From positions 1-41,243 of the forward strand of contig NZ_APHY01000012.1 of assembly GCF_000417505.1 (NCBI RefSeq): a stretch of 41,243 nucleotides of DNA, read 5' to 3'. Positions 1 through 8,589 of the stretch are shown one piece after another. How positions within the stretch are numbered: position 1 is the first letter of the stretch; every line of letters starts with the position of its first letter. Origin of the DNA: Megasphaera sp. NM10 (GTDB taxonomy: Bacteria; Bacillota; Negativicutes; Veillonellales; Megasphaeraceae). The position numbers and the translations under genes are program-made. The notes under the pieces are model-generated. The model did not search any database, was not told where the DNA came from, and saw only the letters and a program-made list of their open reading frames with translations.

Positions 1-2
1 GA

Positions 3-602
3 GGTCGTAAACTTAAATCTATCAACCAGTATTGGAACAAACGCAAAACCAGACTCCAAAGCATTGCCGCCAAGCAGGGCCAGAAGACGACGAACCAGCT
101 CTGTCAGTTAGCGAAGAAACGCAATTTCCGGATGCAGGACATCCTTCGCAAGACAGCCCGCTATATCCTCGATTTTTGCATCCGTCATCAGATAGGGATC
201 CTTGTCTGCGGCTATAATCGCGATTTCAAACGAGGACTAAAGCTGGGCAAAGTGACGAATCAGCATTTCACTCAAATCAGCCTGAGCTATATGCGTAGTA
301 CCTTGAAACAGCTGTGTGAACGCTATGGGATAACCTATCTGGAACAGGAAGAATCCTATACCTCTCAGGCCAGCTGCCTGGATTTGGACGACATTCCCGT
401 ATACCAGCCGGATACCCCCTATACAGGAAGGTTCAGTGGACAACGAGTCCGGCGCGGCTTGTACCGCTTTGCCGATGGAAGGACGGCCAATGCCGATATC
501 AACGGAGCCGCCAATATACTCCGTAAAAGTAAGCAGAACTTCGATTTCGAGGGACTGTGTAAAGGGCTTTTGGACAGCCCTTTGAGAATAAGGCTATCCT
601 GA
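3..602 (+). CDS. tnpB: TnpB (IS200/IS605 OrfB) RNA-guided nuclease, C-terminal part, 5' end off window
   Basis: An open frame runs in from the left edge and stops with TGA at 602, giving about 199 residues. It is the C-terminal RuvC region of a TnpB/OrfB protein, a transposon-encoded RNA-guided DNA endonuclease. Visible motifs are GYNRDFKRGLKLGK, then EQEESYTSQAS, the stretch FSGQRVRRGLYR, and NADINGAANIL, which holds the RuvC-III aspartate. The two CxxC pairs of the usual zinc ribbon are absent, and the position where an E-D-L RuvC-II motif is normally found reads GYN. The glutamates of EQEESYTSQ may serve instead, as in the SYTS[KQ]AS subgroup. The first RuvC aspartate and the N-terminus lie outside the window, so intactness is unknown. 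No tnpA is visible. A hairpin typical of the element right end follows. Confidence 0.9.
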   Translation, partial: GRKLKSINQYWNKRKTRLQSIAAKQGQKTTNQLCQLAKKRNFRMQDILRKTARYILDFCIRHQIGILVCGYNRDFKRGLKLGKVTNQHFTQISLSYMRSTLKQLCERYGITYLEQEESYTSQASCLDLDDIPVYQPDTPYTGRFSGQRVRRGLYRFADGRTANADINGAANILRKSKQNFDFEGLCKGLLDSPLRIRLS

Positions 603-636
603 TTTCAGGAGGAAACTTAAACAGCAACCTTCTCAA

Positions 637-670
637 GAATCTCCCGATTCTATAAGCGGGAGAGGTTCAA
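637..670 (+). mobile_element. Right end of IS200/IS605-type element (hairpin)
   Basis: A perfect 7-bp inverted repeat, TCTCCCG (640–646) and CGGGAGA (657–663), encloses the loop ATTCTATAAG and is followed by GGTTCAA. This subterminal palindrome just past tnpB is typical of IS200/IS605 right ends. In this family the same segment would also form the 3' end of the guide (omega) RNA, with the guide starting just past the element. The exact cleavage position, about 665–670, is inferred. Confidence 0.65.
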
Positions 671-932
671 AAAAAGAAAGTCGCCGTAGTCATGTAGGGG
701 CTTTGCCTCCCCTGCGAAGACCCTTTTTGGCACAGCAGGAATCGACCGTAGGGAGATGCAAGCTGGTTGCCAAAACGGAGAGCTGTGTTGGAGATATTCG
801 ATAAAATTTTTTTCGATGGATAGAAGGGAAGCCGCATACTATCAGAAAAATCACTATATAAGAAGGGGAAAAATTATGTGGAAACGGTAAAAATATACGG
901 AGCGATTCGGATGTGATACAATAGAGAAAACA
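671..932. other. Intergenic region between IS right end and NUDIX gene
   Basis: No convincing gene is seen in about 260 bases. A short palindrome, AGGGG (696–700) / CCCCT (709–713), lies in a TAGGGGC-led segment that resembles the palindromes after mutM. The second half becomes AT-rich toward the NUDIX promoter. A reverse open frame of 90 codons here has no recognisable protein features. Confidence 0.4.
914..922 (+). promoter_or_regulatory. Extended -10 promoter of NUDIX–helicase unit
   Basis: TGATACAAT is an extended -10 element (TG at 914–915, TACAAT at 917–922) about 32 bases before the start codon. The hexamer at the -35 position, about 894–899, is poor. The assignment rests on the -10 alone. 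Confidence 0.4.
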
Positions 933-953
933 ATGCAGAAAAGGGGAATTTTG

Positions 954-1352
954 ATGAAACATTTAGAAGTGGTAGCCGCGATTTTGGAGTATGATGGGAA
1001 AATTCTTTGTATGGAACGGGGCCAGGGAAAATTTGACTATGTCAGTTTCAAATACGAGTTTCCCGGTGGCAAGATTGAACCGGGCGAAGCCAAGCATACG
1101 GCCATTGAACGGGAACTGCGGGAAGAAATGGATGTCCATGTATCTGTCAAAGAATCAGATTTGTACATGACGGTCCATCATGATTATCCTGATTTTTCCA
1201 TGACCATGTACGCCTTTTACTGCCATTTGGACAAGCCCGATTTTGTCCGCAAAGAACACGTCGATGCGAAATGGATGGCTCCTGAAGACATGCCGACGCT
1301 GGACTGGGCACCGGCAGATGTGCCTATCATGAAAAAGCTTTCTGGAAAGTAG
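954..1352 (+). CDS. NUDIX hydrolase (MutT-like)
   Basis: A 132-residue NUDIX protein, expected to hydrolyse nucleoside diphosphates linked to another moiety, such as oxidised dNTPs. The NUDIX box is visible as G-K-I-E-P-G-E followed by RELREEMDV. It matches Gx5Ex7REuxEExGu except that Asp replaces the last Gly. The ATG at 954 is preferred over the in-frame ATG at 933 because AAGGGGAA (941–948) sits at Shine-Dalgarno distance from it. The stop lies 9 bases before the helicase start, so the two genes probably share one transcript. Codon use is more AT-rich than in the housekeeping block from 4.4 kb on. The substrate cannot be told from sequence. A role in sanitising nucleotides or in a defence unit with the helicase is inference. 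Confidence 0.85.
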   Translation: MKHLEVVAAILEYDGKILCMERGQGKFDYVSFKYEFPGGKIEPGEAKHTAIERELREEMDVHVSVKESDLYMTVHHDYPDFSMTMYAFYCHLDKPDFVRKEHVDAKWMAPEDMPTLDWAPADVPIMKKLSGK

Positions 1353-1361
1353 GCGATAGCC

Positions 1362-4238
1362 ATGGGGGAATATGGGGCTTTGGAGCAGTGTTTGCGCGAA
1401 GGTTTCATTGATTATACGGTGGAAGCGGACCAACGGTATGTTCCGAAAATTCTGACCAACAATAGGGATAAAAAGCGCAAGGTCCTCGATACGATTTTGT
1501 CACAGTTGTACGTTTGTGATTCCTTCTTGTTTTCCGTTGCCTTTTTGACGAAAAGCGGGATTGCCTGTCTGAAGGATGCGCTCATTCAGAACCGGACGGC
1601 GACGGGGAAGATTTTAGCCTCTCAGTATTTGAACTTTACGGAACCCGGTGCATTGCGGGAATTGTTGAAGTTTCCCAATGTCGAATTGCGCATGGTAACG
1701 GAAGAACGGGCTTTTCACGCCAAAGGCTATCTCTTTCATCGTTCCCAGGCAGGGCCGGAAAATTATACCATGGTCATTGGCAGCAGTAACATGACGGCCA
1801 ATGCCTTGACGCACAATCAGGAATGGAATGTGTTCTTTACATCGGCAGAAAACGGCTCGCTCATCAGGCAGACCAAGGAAGAATTTGATGCCTTGTGGGA
1901 TACGGCGGAAGTCGTCGATGAAGCGTGGATTCAGGCTTATGAGTCTGTGTACACGCACAATAAACCGAAACGGCAGTCCGTGTATGTTCCTTTTCATAAA
2001 ATCCAGCCGAACGCCATGCAAAAAGCGGCTTTAGCGGGGATTCAAAAGTTGCGCGACGATGGTCAGGACCGGGGGCTGCTCATTTCAGCGACTGGGACGG
2101 GGAAAACCTATTTGTCGGCCTTTGATGTCTTAAAAACGCATCCCCGGCGGTTTCTCTTTGTCGTCCATCGGGAGCTCATCGTCAAAAGTGCACGGGACAG
2201 TTACGTCCGGATTGGCATTAATCCAGCCGATACGGGGCTGCTGACAGGGCACGATAAAGAAATGGATAAGCCCTATATTTTTGCGACCATTCAGACCTTG
2301 GCCCAGGATGAAATACTCCATACCTTTGCGCCCGATGCTTTTGACTATATTGTCATCGACGAAGTGCATCATGGCGGAGCCGCGACGTACCAAAAGGTCA
2401 TTGGCTATTTTCGGCCCAAATTTCTGTTAGGTATGACGGCGACACCGGAACGGTCCGATGATTTCGATATTTATGCTTTGTTCCATCATCATATTGCTTA
2501 TGAAATCCGCTTGCACGACGCCTTGGAAGAAAATATGCTCGTTCCTTTTCACTACCACGGCATCAGCGAGATTACCGTCAATGGCAACGTGTTGGACGAT
2601 AAAAGCGATTTTGCTCTCTTGACTTGCGAAGAACGTATAAAACATATATTATATTATGCCGATTTGTATGGCAGTGATGCCGACCGCATCAAAGGCCTCG
2701 TCTTTTGCCGCAATGTAGAAGAAGCGCAGGCCTTGGCTGAAGCGTTTCGCCAGCATGGGAAACGGGCAATCGCCTTGACGGGCGCGTCGCGCGAAAGCGA
2801 ACGGAGTGAAGCGATTCGTCATTTAGAGGCGAAAGCTGCCGAAGACCCGCAGTATCTCGATTACATTTTCACTTGTGATATTTTCAATGAAGGCGTCGAC
2901 ATTCCCCAGGTCAATCAGGTCATCATGCTGCGACCGACAACGTCGGCTATCGTCTTTGTGCAGCAGTTAGGCCGGGGGCTTCGCAAATATCCGCATAAGC
3001 GCTATTTAGAAGTGCTCGATTTCATTGGCAACTATGAAAATAACTTTTTACTTCCCATCGCCCTGTTTGGCGACCGGACGTATGATAAGGATTTTGTCCG
3101 CCGCCTCATGCAGGTCAATTTTCTGCCGGGACCGACGTCGGTTCATTTTGACGATATCGCCAAAGAACGAATTTACGCGGCTATTGATGCCAAAAGTGCT
3201 TTGGCAGACCTGCGGGATTTGAAAGAATCATATCGTAATATGGCCTATCGCCTGGGCCGCCAGCCCATGATGATGGATTTTGTCCGCTTTGGCGACAAGG
3301 ATCCGGCGCTGTTCGTCGCTAAGAAAGAGTCTTTTTTTGAATTTGTTCAATACATGGAGCCTTATAACTCGACGCTGAACGCATCGCATCGGGCTGTGCT
3401 GAAGATGATGAGCCTGGAACTGGCCAATGGCAAACGGATAGAAGAATTGCTGGTCTTGCGCCATTTGCTGACAGAAGATTCCTGGTCTACGGCGGCCCTG
3501 GCTAAGGAAATGAACGAAACATACCATTTCCTGCCGTCTGCGGAAACGATGGAAAGCGTGGCCCGCCTGCTGGATTTGCAATTTTTTACTAAAACGGCCA
3601 GAAAAAAATACGGCGGACAGCCGCTCATTTCCTTTGAAAATCATGCTTATACAGCGACTCCTTATTGGAACGATTTGAAAGAAAATAAAGAATTTCAGTG
3701 CTATGTTCAAGATATCCTCGACTATGGGACCTATCGTTTTGAAAGCCTCTACGTCCACGACGAACCGGAAATCATTAAAGGCTTTGTCCGCTACGGCCGC
3801 TATTCCCGTAAAGACGTATCGCGTATTCTCAATTATGAGACGAATCGCGAAGGCACGCTCAATGGCTATCAGATTGTCGGGGCTACGTGTCCTATTTTCG
3901 TCACCTATGAGAAACGTGACGACATTTCGGCCAATACGAAGTACGAAGACCAGTTCGTCTCGCCACAGCAGTTCAGCTGGATGACGCGGGCTCGGATTCA
4001 CCTGACGTCGTCGCAGATTCCGGCGATTTGCAATGAGCACACGCGGAAACTGCTGTTTGTAAAAAAGAGCGATGCCGAAGGCTCCGACTTCTATTACATG
4101 GGAGATTTGACGGTATTAGGCGATCCTGTCGAAACGACGATTGCCGATGGCAAAGGGCAGCAGCTGCCTATCGTCAATTTCCAGTTCCTTTTGGACAAGC
4201 CTGTTGAGGATAAGCTCTATCGGTATCTGTGTGAGTGA
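1362..4238 (+). CDS. PLD-nuclease / SF2 DEAD-DEAH helicase / DUF3427 protein
   Basis: A 958-residue multidomain protein. The N-terminal third is a phospholipase-D-type nuclease domain with HAKGY (H119, K121) and GSSNMT at about 140–145. A superfamily 2 helicase core follows: Walker A SATGTGKT (242–249), Walker B DEVHH (from 333), motif III GMTATP, and motif VI QQLGRGLRK (from 534). The last 300 or so residues fit the DUF3427 region found behind such helicases. Only one HxK motif is evident, so a nuclease would probably act as a dimer. The protein likely translocates on nucleic acid and cleaves it. PLD–SF2 combinations are frequent among restriction-like and defence proteins, but no specific system is recognised. 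The start ATG follows GTAGGCGAT, a weak ribosome site 9 bases after the NUDIX stop. Composition is more AT-rich than the downstream block, in line with acquisition next to an IS element. Confidence 0.85.
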   Translation: MGEYGALEQCLREGFIDYTVEADQRYVPKILTNNRDKKRKVLDTILSQLYVCDSFLFSVAFLTKSGIACLKDALIQNRTATGKILASQYLNFTEPGALRELLKFPNVELRMVTEERAFHAKGYLFHRSQAGPENYTMVIGSSNMTANALTHNQEWNVFFTSAENGSLIRQTKEEFDALWDTAEVVDEAWIQAYESVYTHNKPKRQSVYVPFHKIQPNAMQKAALAGIQKLRDDGQDRGLLISATGTGKTYLSAFDVLKTHPRRFLFVVHRELIVKSARDSYVRIGINPADTGLLTGHDKEMDKPYIFATIQTLAQDEILHTFAPDAFDYIVIDEVHHGGAATYQKVIGYFRPKFLLGMTATPERSDDFDIYALFHHHIAYEIRLHDALEENMLVPFHYHGISEITVNGNVLDDKSDFALLTCEERIKHILYYADLYGSDADRIKGLVFCRNVEEAQALAEAFRQHGKRAIALTGASRESERSEAIRHLEAKAAEDPQYLDYIFTCDIFNEGVDIPQVNQVIMLRPTTSAIVFVQQLGRGLRKYPHKRYLEVLDFIGNYENNFLLPIALFGDRTYDKDFVRRLMQVNFLPGPTSVHFDDIAKERIYAAIDAKSALADLRDLKESYRNMAYRLGRQPMMMDFVRFGDKDPALFVAKKESFFEFVQYMEPYNSTLNASHRAVLKMMSLELANGKRIEELLVLRHLLTEDSWSTAALAKEMNETYHFLPSAETMESVARLLDLQFFTKTARKKYGGQPLISFENHAYTATPYWNDLKENKEFQCYVQDILDYGTYRFESLYVHDEPEIIKGFVRYGRYSRKDVSRILNYETNREGTLNGYQIVGATCPIFVTYEKRDDISANTKYEDQFVSPQQFSWMTRARIHLTSSQIPAICNEHTRKLLFVKKSDAEGSDFYYMGDLTVLGDPVETTIADGKGQQLPIVNFQFLLDKPVEDKLYRYLCE

Positions 4239-4246
4239 GTCATTAT

Positions 4247-4297
4247 TTAGTAAATCGTAAATTAGTAAATCGTAACTTACTAATTTATGATTTACTA
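4247..4297. repeat. AT-rich 21-bp inverted repeat with internal 14-bp direct repeat
   Basis: Arms at 4248–4268 and 4277–4297 are inverse complements with one mismatch (GTAA/ATAA in the middle), around an 8-base loop. The left half also contains TTAGTAAATCGTAA twice (4247–4260 and 4262–4275, period 15). It lies just after the helicase stop and has no T-tract, so it is not a standard terminator. It could be a protein-binding or recombination site, a MITE remnant, or an AT-rich bidirectional terminator. Confidence 0.7.
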
Positions 4298-4353
4298 GTG
4301 CAAGGTGTTATAAACAGGCCTACACAAAAACTTTACACGCCACCTGTGGTACA

Positions 4354-4383
4354 TTGACGGGAAATGTGGTAAACTAGTATAGT
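4354..4383 (+). promoter_or_regulatory. Promoter of PIN/TRAM–ispDF–gltX genes
   Basis: TTGACG (4354–4359), an 18-base spacer, then TATAGT (4378–4383). It lies about 40 bases before the probable start codon and begins the plus-strand housekeeping block. Confidence 0.6.
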
Positions 4384-4422
4384 TATAGAAGTATATACAA
4401 AGGGGAGGTGTTTTTTTACTCT

Positions 4423-5603
4423 ATGGAAGATAAATATGAATCGAATCATGATGGGCCGAAATCGAAGAAGTTCAATGGCCGCAATGTGGCCGATAACATC
4501 ATAAAAGGTGTCATCGTCCTGATTATGGCCGTCATCTTCGTCATGATTGCCGACCAGGTGATTACGACGCCCTTCATCAGTGCCGAAATCGAAGGGGAAT
4601 TTTTCCACGGCAGTATTTTCGGTACGACTATCATCACCATCGTAGCCTATATCGTCGGCATCATCGTCGGGGCCTGGTGGGCTATGGGATTTCGCCGTTC
4701 GTGCTGCGCCTCATCTGGGCAGCGATTCACCGCATCGAATCGGGCCTGAATGATTTCGAGAGCCAGGACATCATCGTCGGGACGCTGGGGTTGCTTTTTG
4801 GACTTATCATTGCGAATTTAATTGGCCTAGCGTTCGCACGCCTGCCGATCATCGGGGCCTACGGGCCTATCGTCTTCAGCATCGTCTTCGGCTACGCCGG
4901 CATGAGCATCGCCATCCGCAAGAAGAGCGAAATCATCGCCCTGGCAGGCAATCTGCGCCTGGGCAAGTCCGGCAAGGATCACGGCAGCAAGCATAAGGAC
5001 ATGGAATTTTCCGGCAAGCTCCTCGATACGAGTGCCATCATCGACGGCCGCATCGCCGAGATTTGCAGTACCGGCTTCCTGGAAGGGCCGCTGCTGGTGC
5101 CGGTCTTCGTCCTGGAAGAATTGCAGCTCATCGCTGATTCGTCGGACCTGTTGAAGCGCAATAAGGGCCGCCGCGGCCTGGATATCCTGAAACAGATGCA
5201 GGAAGATAATTACGTCGAAGTCCGCATCATCAACGACGATTTCGACGACGTCCAGGGCGTCGATTCCAAGCTCGTCCGCCTGGGCCGCAAGATCAATGCC
5301 AAAGTCGTCACTAACGACTATAACCTGAATAAAGTCGCCGCCCTCCAGGGCGTGGCCGTCCTCAACATCAACGACCTGGCCAATGCCCTGAAACCGGCCC
5401 GCATCCCTGGGGAACACATGAACGTCCTCATCGTCAAGGCCGGCAAGGAAGAGAACCAGGGCGTCGCCTATCTCGATGACGGCACGATGATCGTCGTCGA
5501 AGATGGCCAGAAATACATCGGTTCTACTGTGCCCGTTACGGTGACGTCTGTCCTGCAGACGTCGGCTGGGCGCATGATATTCGTTAAGATTGCAAATGAG
5601 TAG
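4423..5603 (+). pseudogene. PIN/TRAM-domain membrane protein (YacL family), frameshifted in this sequence
   Basis: The N-terminal part (from ATG 4423, or GTG 4408) has two hydrophobic segments and runs in one frame through IVGIIVGAWW. The homologous continuation GYGISPFVLRLIW, two further membrane segments, a PIN nuclease-like domain (KLLDTSAIIDGRIAEI, with EELQ, DSKLVRLG and VTNDYNLNK motifs) and a C-terminal TRAM RNA-binding domain are in the next frame, from about 4671 to 5603. Adding one G to the GGGG run at 4669–4672 restores IIVGGLVGYGIS and a protein of about 393 residues, the usual length. B. subtilis YacL is a membrane PIN/TRAM protein, and the family sits beside ispD in many Firmicutes, as here. 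The GGAGG site (4404–4408) is 14 bases from ATG 4423, rather far, so the start is uncertain. The break looks like a sequencing indel. Confidence 0.8.
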
Positions 5604-5612
5604 GTGAAATGT

Positions 5613-6773
5613 GTGAAAGTATCTGTCATCGTCGTAGCGGCCGGCACAGGGAGCCGCTTCAGCTACGAGCGGAACAAGCTCTTCTATCCCTTGTGCGGCG
5701 AGCCTGTCCTGACCCATACGCTGCGCCACATTTTCGCGGCCCGGTCGGTCAGTGAAGTGGTCATCGTCCATTCCCGCGTCGATGAGAAGGAAATCCGCCG
5801 CCTCGTCGATGACCTCCATCCTATCCAGCCCGTACGCTACGCCCTGGGCGGCGCCGAACGGGAAGATTCGGTCTACAACGGCCTCATGGCCGTCAGCCGC
5901 GACGTGGATGTGGTCATGGTCCACGACGGCGCCCGGCCTTTTGCCGGCCCGGACTGGTATGACCAGGGCGCGGCCATGATGGAAACGGCCCGAGCTGCCA
6001 TTTACGGCATCCCTCTCAAGGATACGGTCAAGGTCCGCGGCGACGACGGCCGGCTCCATACGCTGAACCGCAGCCGCCTGGTCGCCGCCCAGACGCCGCA
6101 GATCTTTCACCGCGACCTGCTCATGGAAGCCCATGAGCACGCCCGGACCGAGGACATCCAGGCGACAGATGACGCATCCCTCGTCGAAGCCCTGGGTATA
6201 CCCGTGGTCATCCTCGAAGGGAGCGAGAAGAACCGCAAGGTGACGACGCGCGACGACATTCCCATCCTGTCCCTGTACATGAAGGGGAGGGAAGTCCAGC
6301 GCATCGGTACGGGCTATGACGTCCACCGCCTGAAAGAAGGGCGGCGCCTGGTCCTGGGCGGCGTCGAGATTCCCTTTGAACGGGGCCTCGATGGCCATTC
6401 CGATGCCGACGTCGTCATCCACGCCATCATGGACGCCCTGCTGGGAGCCGCCGGGCTCCGCGATATCGGGACGTATTTTCCCGATACGGACCAGGCCTTC
6501 AAGGATATTTCCAGCCTGGTCCTCTTGGAAAAGGTCCGCCATCTGCTGCGGGAGAAATGCTGCCGCATCGTCAACCTCGACGTGACCTTATTGGCACAAC
6601 GGCCTAAAATCAAGCCCTATGTGCCGCAGATGATCGCTAATATTGCCGAGGCCCTGCGTATCCCCAAGACTGCTGTCTCCGTCAAGGCGACGACGACAGA
6701 GAAACTGGGGTTCGTCGGCCGGGAAGAAGGCATGGCCGCCCAGGCGGCAGCCATGGTCCTTAGCTATCAATAA
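5613..6773 (+). CDS. ispDF: Bifunctional IspD/IspF (MEP cytidylyltransferase / MECDP synthase)
   Basis: A fusion of two enzymes of the non-mevalonate isoprenoid pathway. IspD (about residues 1–225) makes CDP-methylerythritol from MEP and CTP. It shows the nucleotide-binding loop [20 protein letters not shown], and QTPQIF. IspF (about 228–386) forms the cyclic diphosphate. It shows the metal-binding [29 protein letters not shown] with DIG and FPDTD, and [12 protein letters not shown] with EG. Total length is about 386 residues, matching known fusions. The GTG at 5613 is preferred to the GTG at 5604 because TAGGTGA (5601–5607) is at ribosome-site distance. The gene starts immediately after the PIN/TRAM stop, so translation is probably coupled. 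Two separate genes are more common in Bacilli. In the fused form the intermediate CDP-ME kinase IspE acts separately. Confidence 0.95.
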   Translation: MKVSVIVVAAGTGSRFSYERNKLFYPLCGEPVLTHTLRHIFAARSVSEVVIVHSRVDEKEIRRLVDDLHPIQPVRYALGGAEREDSVYNGLMAVSRDVDVVMVHDGARPFAGPDWYDQGAAMMETARAAIYGIPLKDTVKVRGDDGRLHTLNRSRLVAAQTPQIFHRDLLMEAHEHARTEDIQATDDASLVEALGIPVVILEGSEKNRKVTTRDDIPILSLYMKGREVQRIGTGYDVHRLKEGRRLVLGGVEIPFERGLDGHSDADVVIHAIMDALLGAAGLRDIGTYFPDTDQAFKDISSLVLLEKVRHLLREKCCRIVNLDVTLLAQRPKIKPYVPQMIANIAEALRIPKTAVSVKATTTEKLGFVGREEGMAAQAAAMVLSYQ

Positions 6774-6805
6774 TACATATATATAGTCTTTAGGAGGAAT
6801 TTTTT

Positions 6806-8261
6806 ATGTCACAGGAAGTACGCGTTCGTTTTGCTCCGAGCCCGACAGGCCCGTTCCACATCGGCGGTGCCCGTTCGGCACTGTTCAACTACCTCGTTGC
6901 CAAGCACAACCACGGTAAGTTCGTCGTCCGCATCGAAGATACGGACCGCAAGCGTTCGACGTCGGAATCGGAAGAAAACATCAAGGAAGCCCTGAAATGG
7001 CTGGGCATCACCTGGGATGAAGGCATCGACGTCGGCGGTCCCGATGGCCCGTACCGCCAGACTGAACGCCTGGGCATTTATCAGAAATATACGGAAAAGC
7101 TCTTGGCCGAAGGCAAGGCCTACTACTGCTTCTGCACGCCGGAAGAACTGGAAGCGGAAAAACAGGCTCAGCTGGCCAAAGGGGAAACGCCGGTCTACTC
7201 CGGCAAATGCGCTGACCTGCCCAAAGAAACGGTCGAACAGTACCTCAAGGAAGGCCGTCCCCACGTCATCCGCATCAAGACGCCGAAGAACGAAACGATT
7301 GAACTGGACGACCTCGTCCGCGGTCACGTATCCTTCGATTCCAACAACGTCGGCGACTTCGTCATCGTCAAATCCGACGGCATCCCGGTCTATAACTACT
7401 GCGTCGTCCTCGACGATGCCCTCATGCACATCACCCACGTCATCCGTGCGGAAGAACACTTGTCCAACACGCCGCGCCAGCTGGTCATCTACAAGGCATT
7501 GGGCTTTGAAGCCCCGCAGTTCGCTCACGTATCGCTCATCCTCCGGCGCCGACAAGAAGAAGATGAGCAAGCGCCATGGCGCTACATCGGTCCAGCAGTA
7601 CCGCGATATGGGCTACCTGCCCGACGCACTGGTCAACTTCCTGGCCCTCCTCGGCTGGACGCCGGAAGGCGATCAGGAAATCTTCAGCCGCGATGAACTC
7701 ATCGAACAGTTCACCCTCGACCGCGTCGCCAAGAACCCGGCCGTCTTCGACATCGAAAAGCTCAACTGGATCAACTTCCATTACATGAAGCAGCTCGATG
7801 AAGACCAGCTCTATGCCGTCTGCCTGCCGCACCTGCAGAAGGCAGGTTATGCCAGCGAAAATCCGGACGAAAAGGAAGCTGCCTGGTTGAAAGCCATCTG
7901 CGCCGCCATGCGCGAACACGTCCAGTACGGCGCTCAGATCGTCGACGCTGCCAAGGTCTTCTTCACCGACGACTATGCGCCGGAAAATGAAGAAACCGCA
8001 GCAGTCCTCAAAGAAGAAACGGCTCCGTCCGTCCTCAAGATGTTCCGGGATGAACTGGCTGCCCTCGACGACGTCACGCCCGACACGGTACAGCCCCTGT
8101 TCAAGAAAATCCAGAAGGGCCTCAAGGTCAAGGGCAAGTTCGTCTACATGCCTATCCGCGTCGCCGTCACCGGCGTCATGCACGGCCCGGACCTAAACGT
8201 CATCGTCGCCCTCATGGGCCGCGACAAAGTCCTGGCCCGTCTGGACGAAACGTTGGCATAA
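6806..8261 (+). pseudogene. gltX: Glutamate--tRNA ligase GltX, frameshifted in this sequence
   Basis: A class I aminoacyl-tRNA synthetase that charges tRNA-Glu. The first part has the HIGH-type motif [21 protein letters not shown], and the zinc-region cysteines in YYCFC. At FAHVSLIL the frame breaks. The text CTCATCCTCCGGCGCC has one C too many at 7543–7544; removing it gives [16 protein letters not shown], the normal KMSKR-type motif, and the frame then runs to TAA at 8259–8261. The corrected length is 484 residues, typical for the family. AGGAGG lies 9–10 bases before ATG 6806. Because GltX is essential unless a second copy exists, a base-call insertion is more likely than real inactivation. 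It is downstream of ispDF with a short AT-rich gap. Confidence 0.9.
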
Positions 8262-8266
8262 AGGGC

Positions 8267-8295
8267 TTGACATGAGCCCGATTATTGGGTACTAT
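8267..8295 (+). promoter_or_regulatory. Strong promoter of the cysS T-box transcript
   Basis: TTGACA (8267–8272), a 17-base spacer, then TACTAT (8290–8295) preceded by TGGG. The predicted transcript start is near 8302, ahead of the T-box leader. A small hairpin, GGGCT (8263–8267) / AGCCC (8275–8279), overlaps the -35 and may mark the gltX 3' end. Confidence 0.75.
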
Positions 8296-8301
8296 ATACA
8301 T

Positions 8302-8564
8302 GCGTATTAACTAATAATATGTATCAAATAAGAATCTGCGATGATCAAAATGAGTTGCAGTGGCATCCGACAGAGAAGAAGGGTCATGGCTGAGAGCCTT
8401 TCCAGGTCATAAAACTGCAATGCTGCCTTTGTGAGCAGGCCGGGTGAAAGGAGTAATCCGGTCCGGGGGCGCCCGTTACTGCGCAGTAAAGATTACGGCA
8501 CTGCCGTAAAAACAGAGTGGAACCACGGGCCACCGTCTCTGTCATAGGGGATGGTGGCCTTTTT
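8302..8564 (+). promoter_or_regulatory. T-box leader (tRNA-Cys-sensing riboswitch) of cysS
   Basis: The T-box core GAGTGGAACCACGG (8515–8528) is followed by an intrinsic terminator that competes with the antiterminator. The bulge tetranucleotide UGGA (8518–8521) would pair with tRNA 3' UCCA. Discriminator U73 is characteristic of tRNA-Cys, matching the cysS gene downstream. A long Stem I region (8335–8420) contains GATGATCAAAATGAGT and an AGAGAAGAAGGG stretch. A UGC codon is present at 8356–8358 and another at 8337–8339; which is the specifier was not resolved. Known mechanism: uncharged tRNA stabilises the antiterminator and lets transcription read into the synthetase gene. Confidence 0.9.
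8528..8564 (+). terminator. T-box-controlled intrinsic terminator
   Basis: GGCCACC (8528–8534) pairs with GGTGGCC (8553–8559). The stem extends by about four more pairs including G·U, and five T follow (8560–8564). The 5' arm overlaps the end of the T-box core, which is how the two structures exclude each other. Confidence 0.85.
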
Positions 8565-8589
8565 GTTCAAATTTCAGGGAGGTTACCGT

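Noticed and set aside
4660-7560. Programmed ribosomal frameshifting in PIN/TRAM and gltX
   Set aside because: No slippery heptamer with a downstream structure at either break, and the sites are simple G or C runs; sequencing error is simpler.
8551-8589. Longer CysS start within the T-box terminator
   Set aside because: The terminator 3' arm and T-tract cover it; GGGAGGT is placed for ATG 8590.
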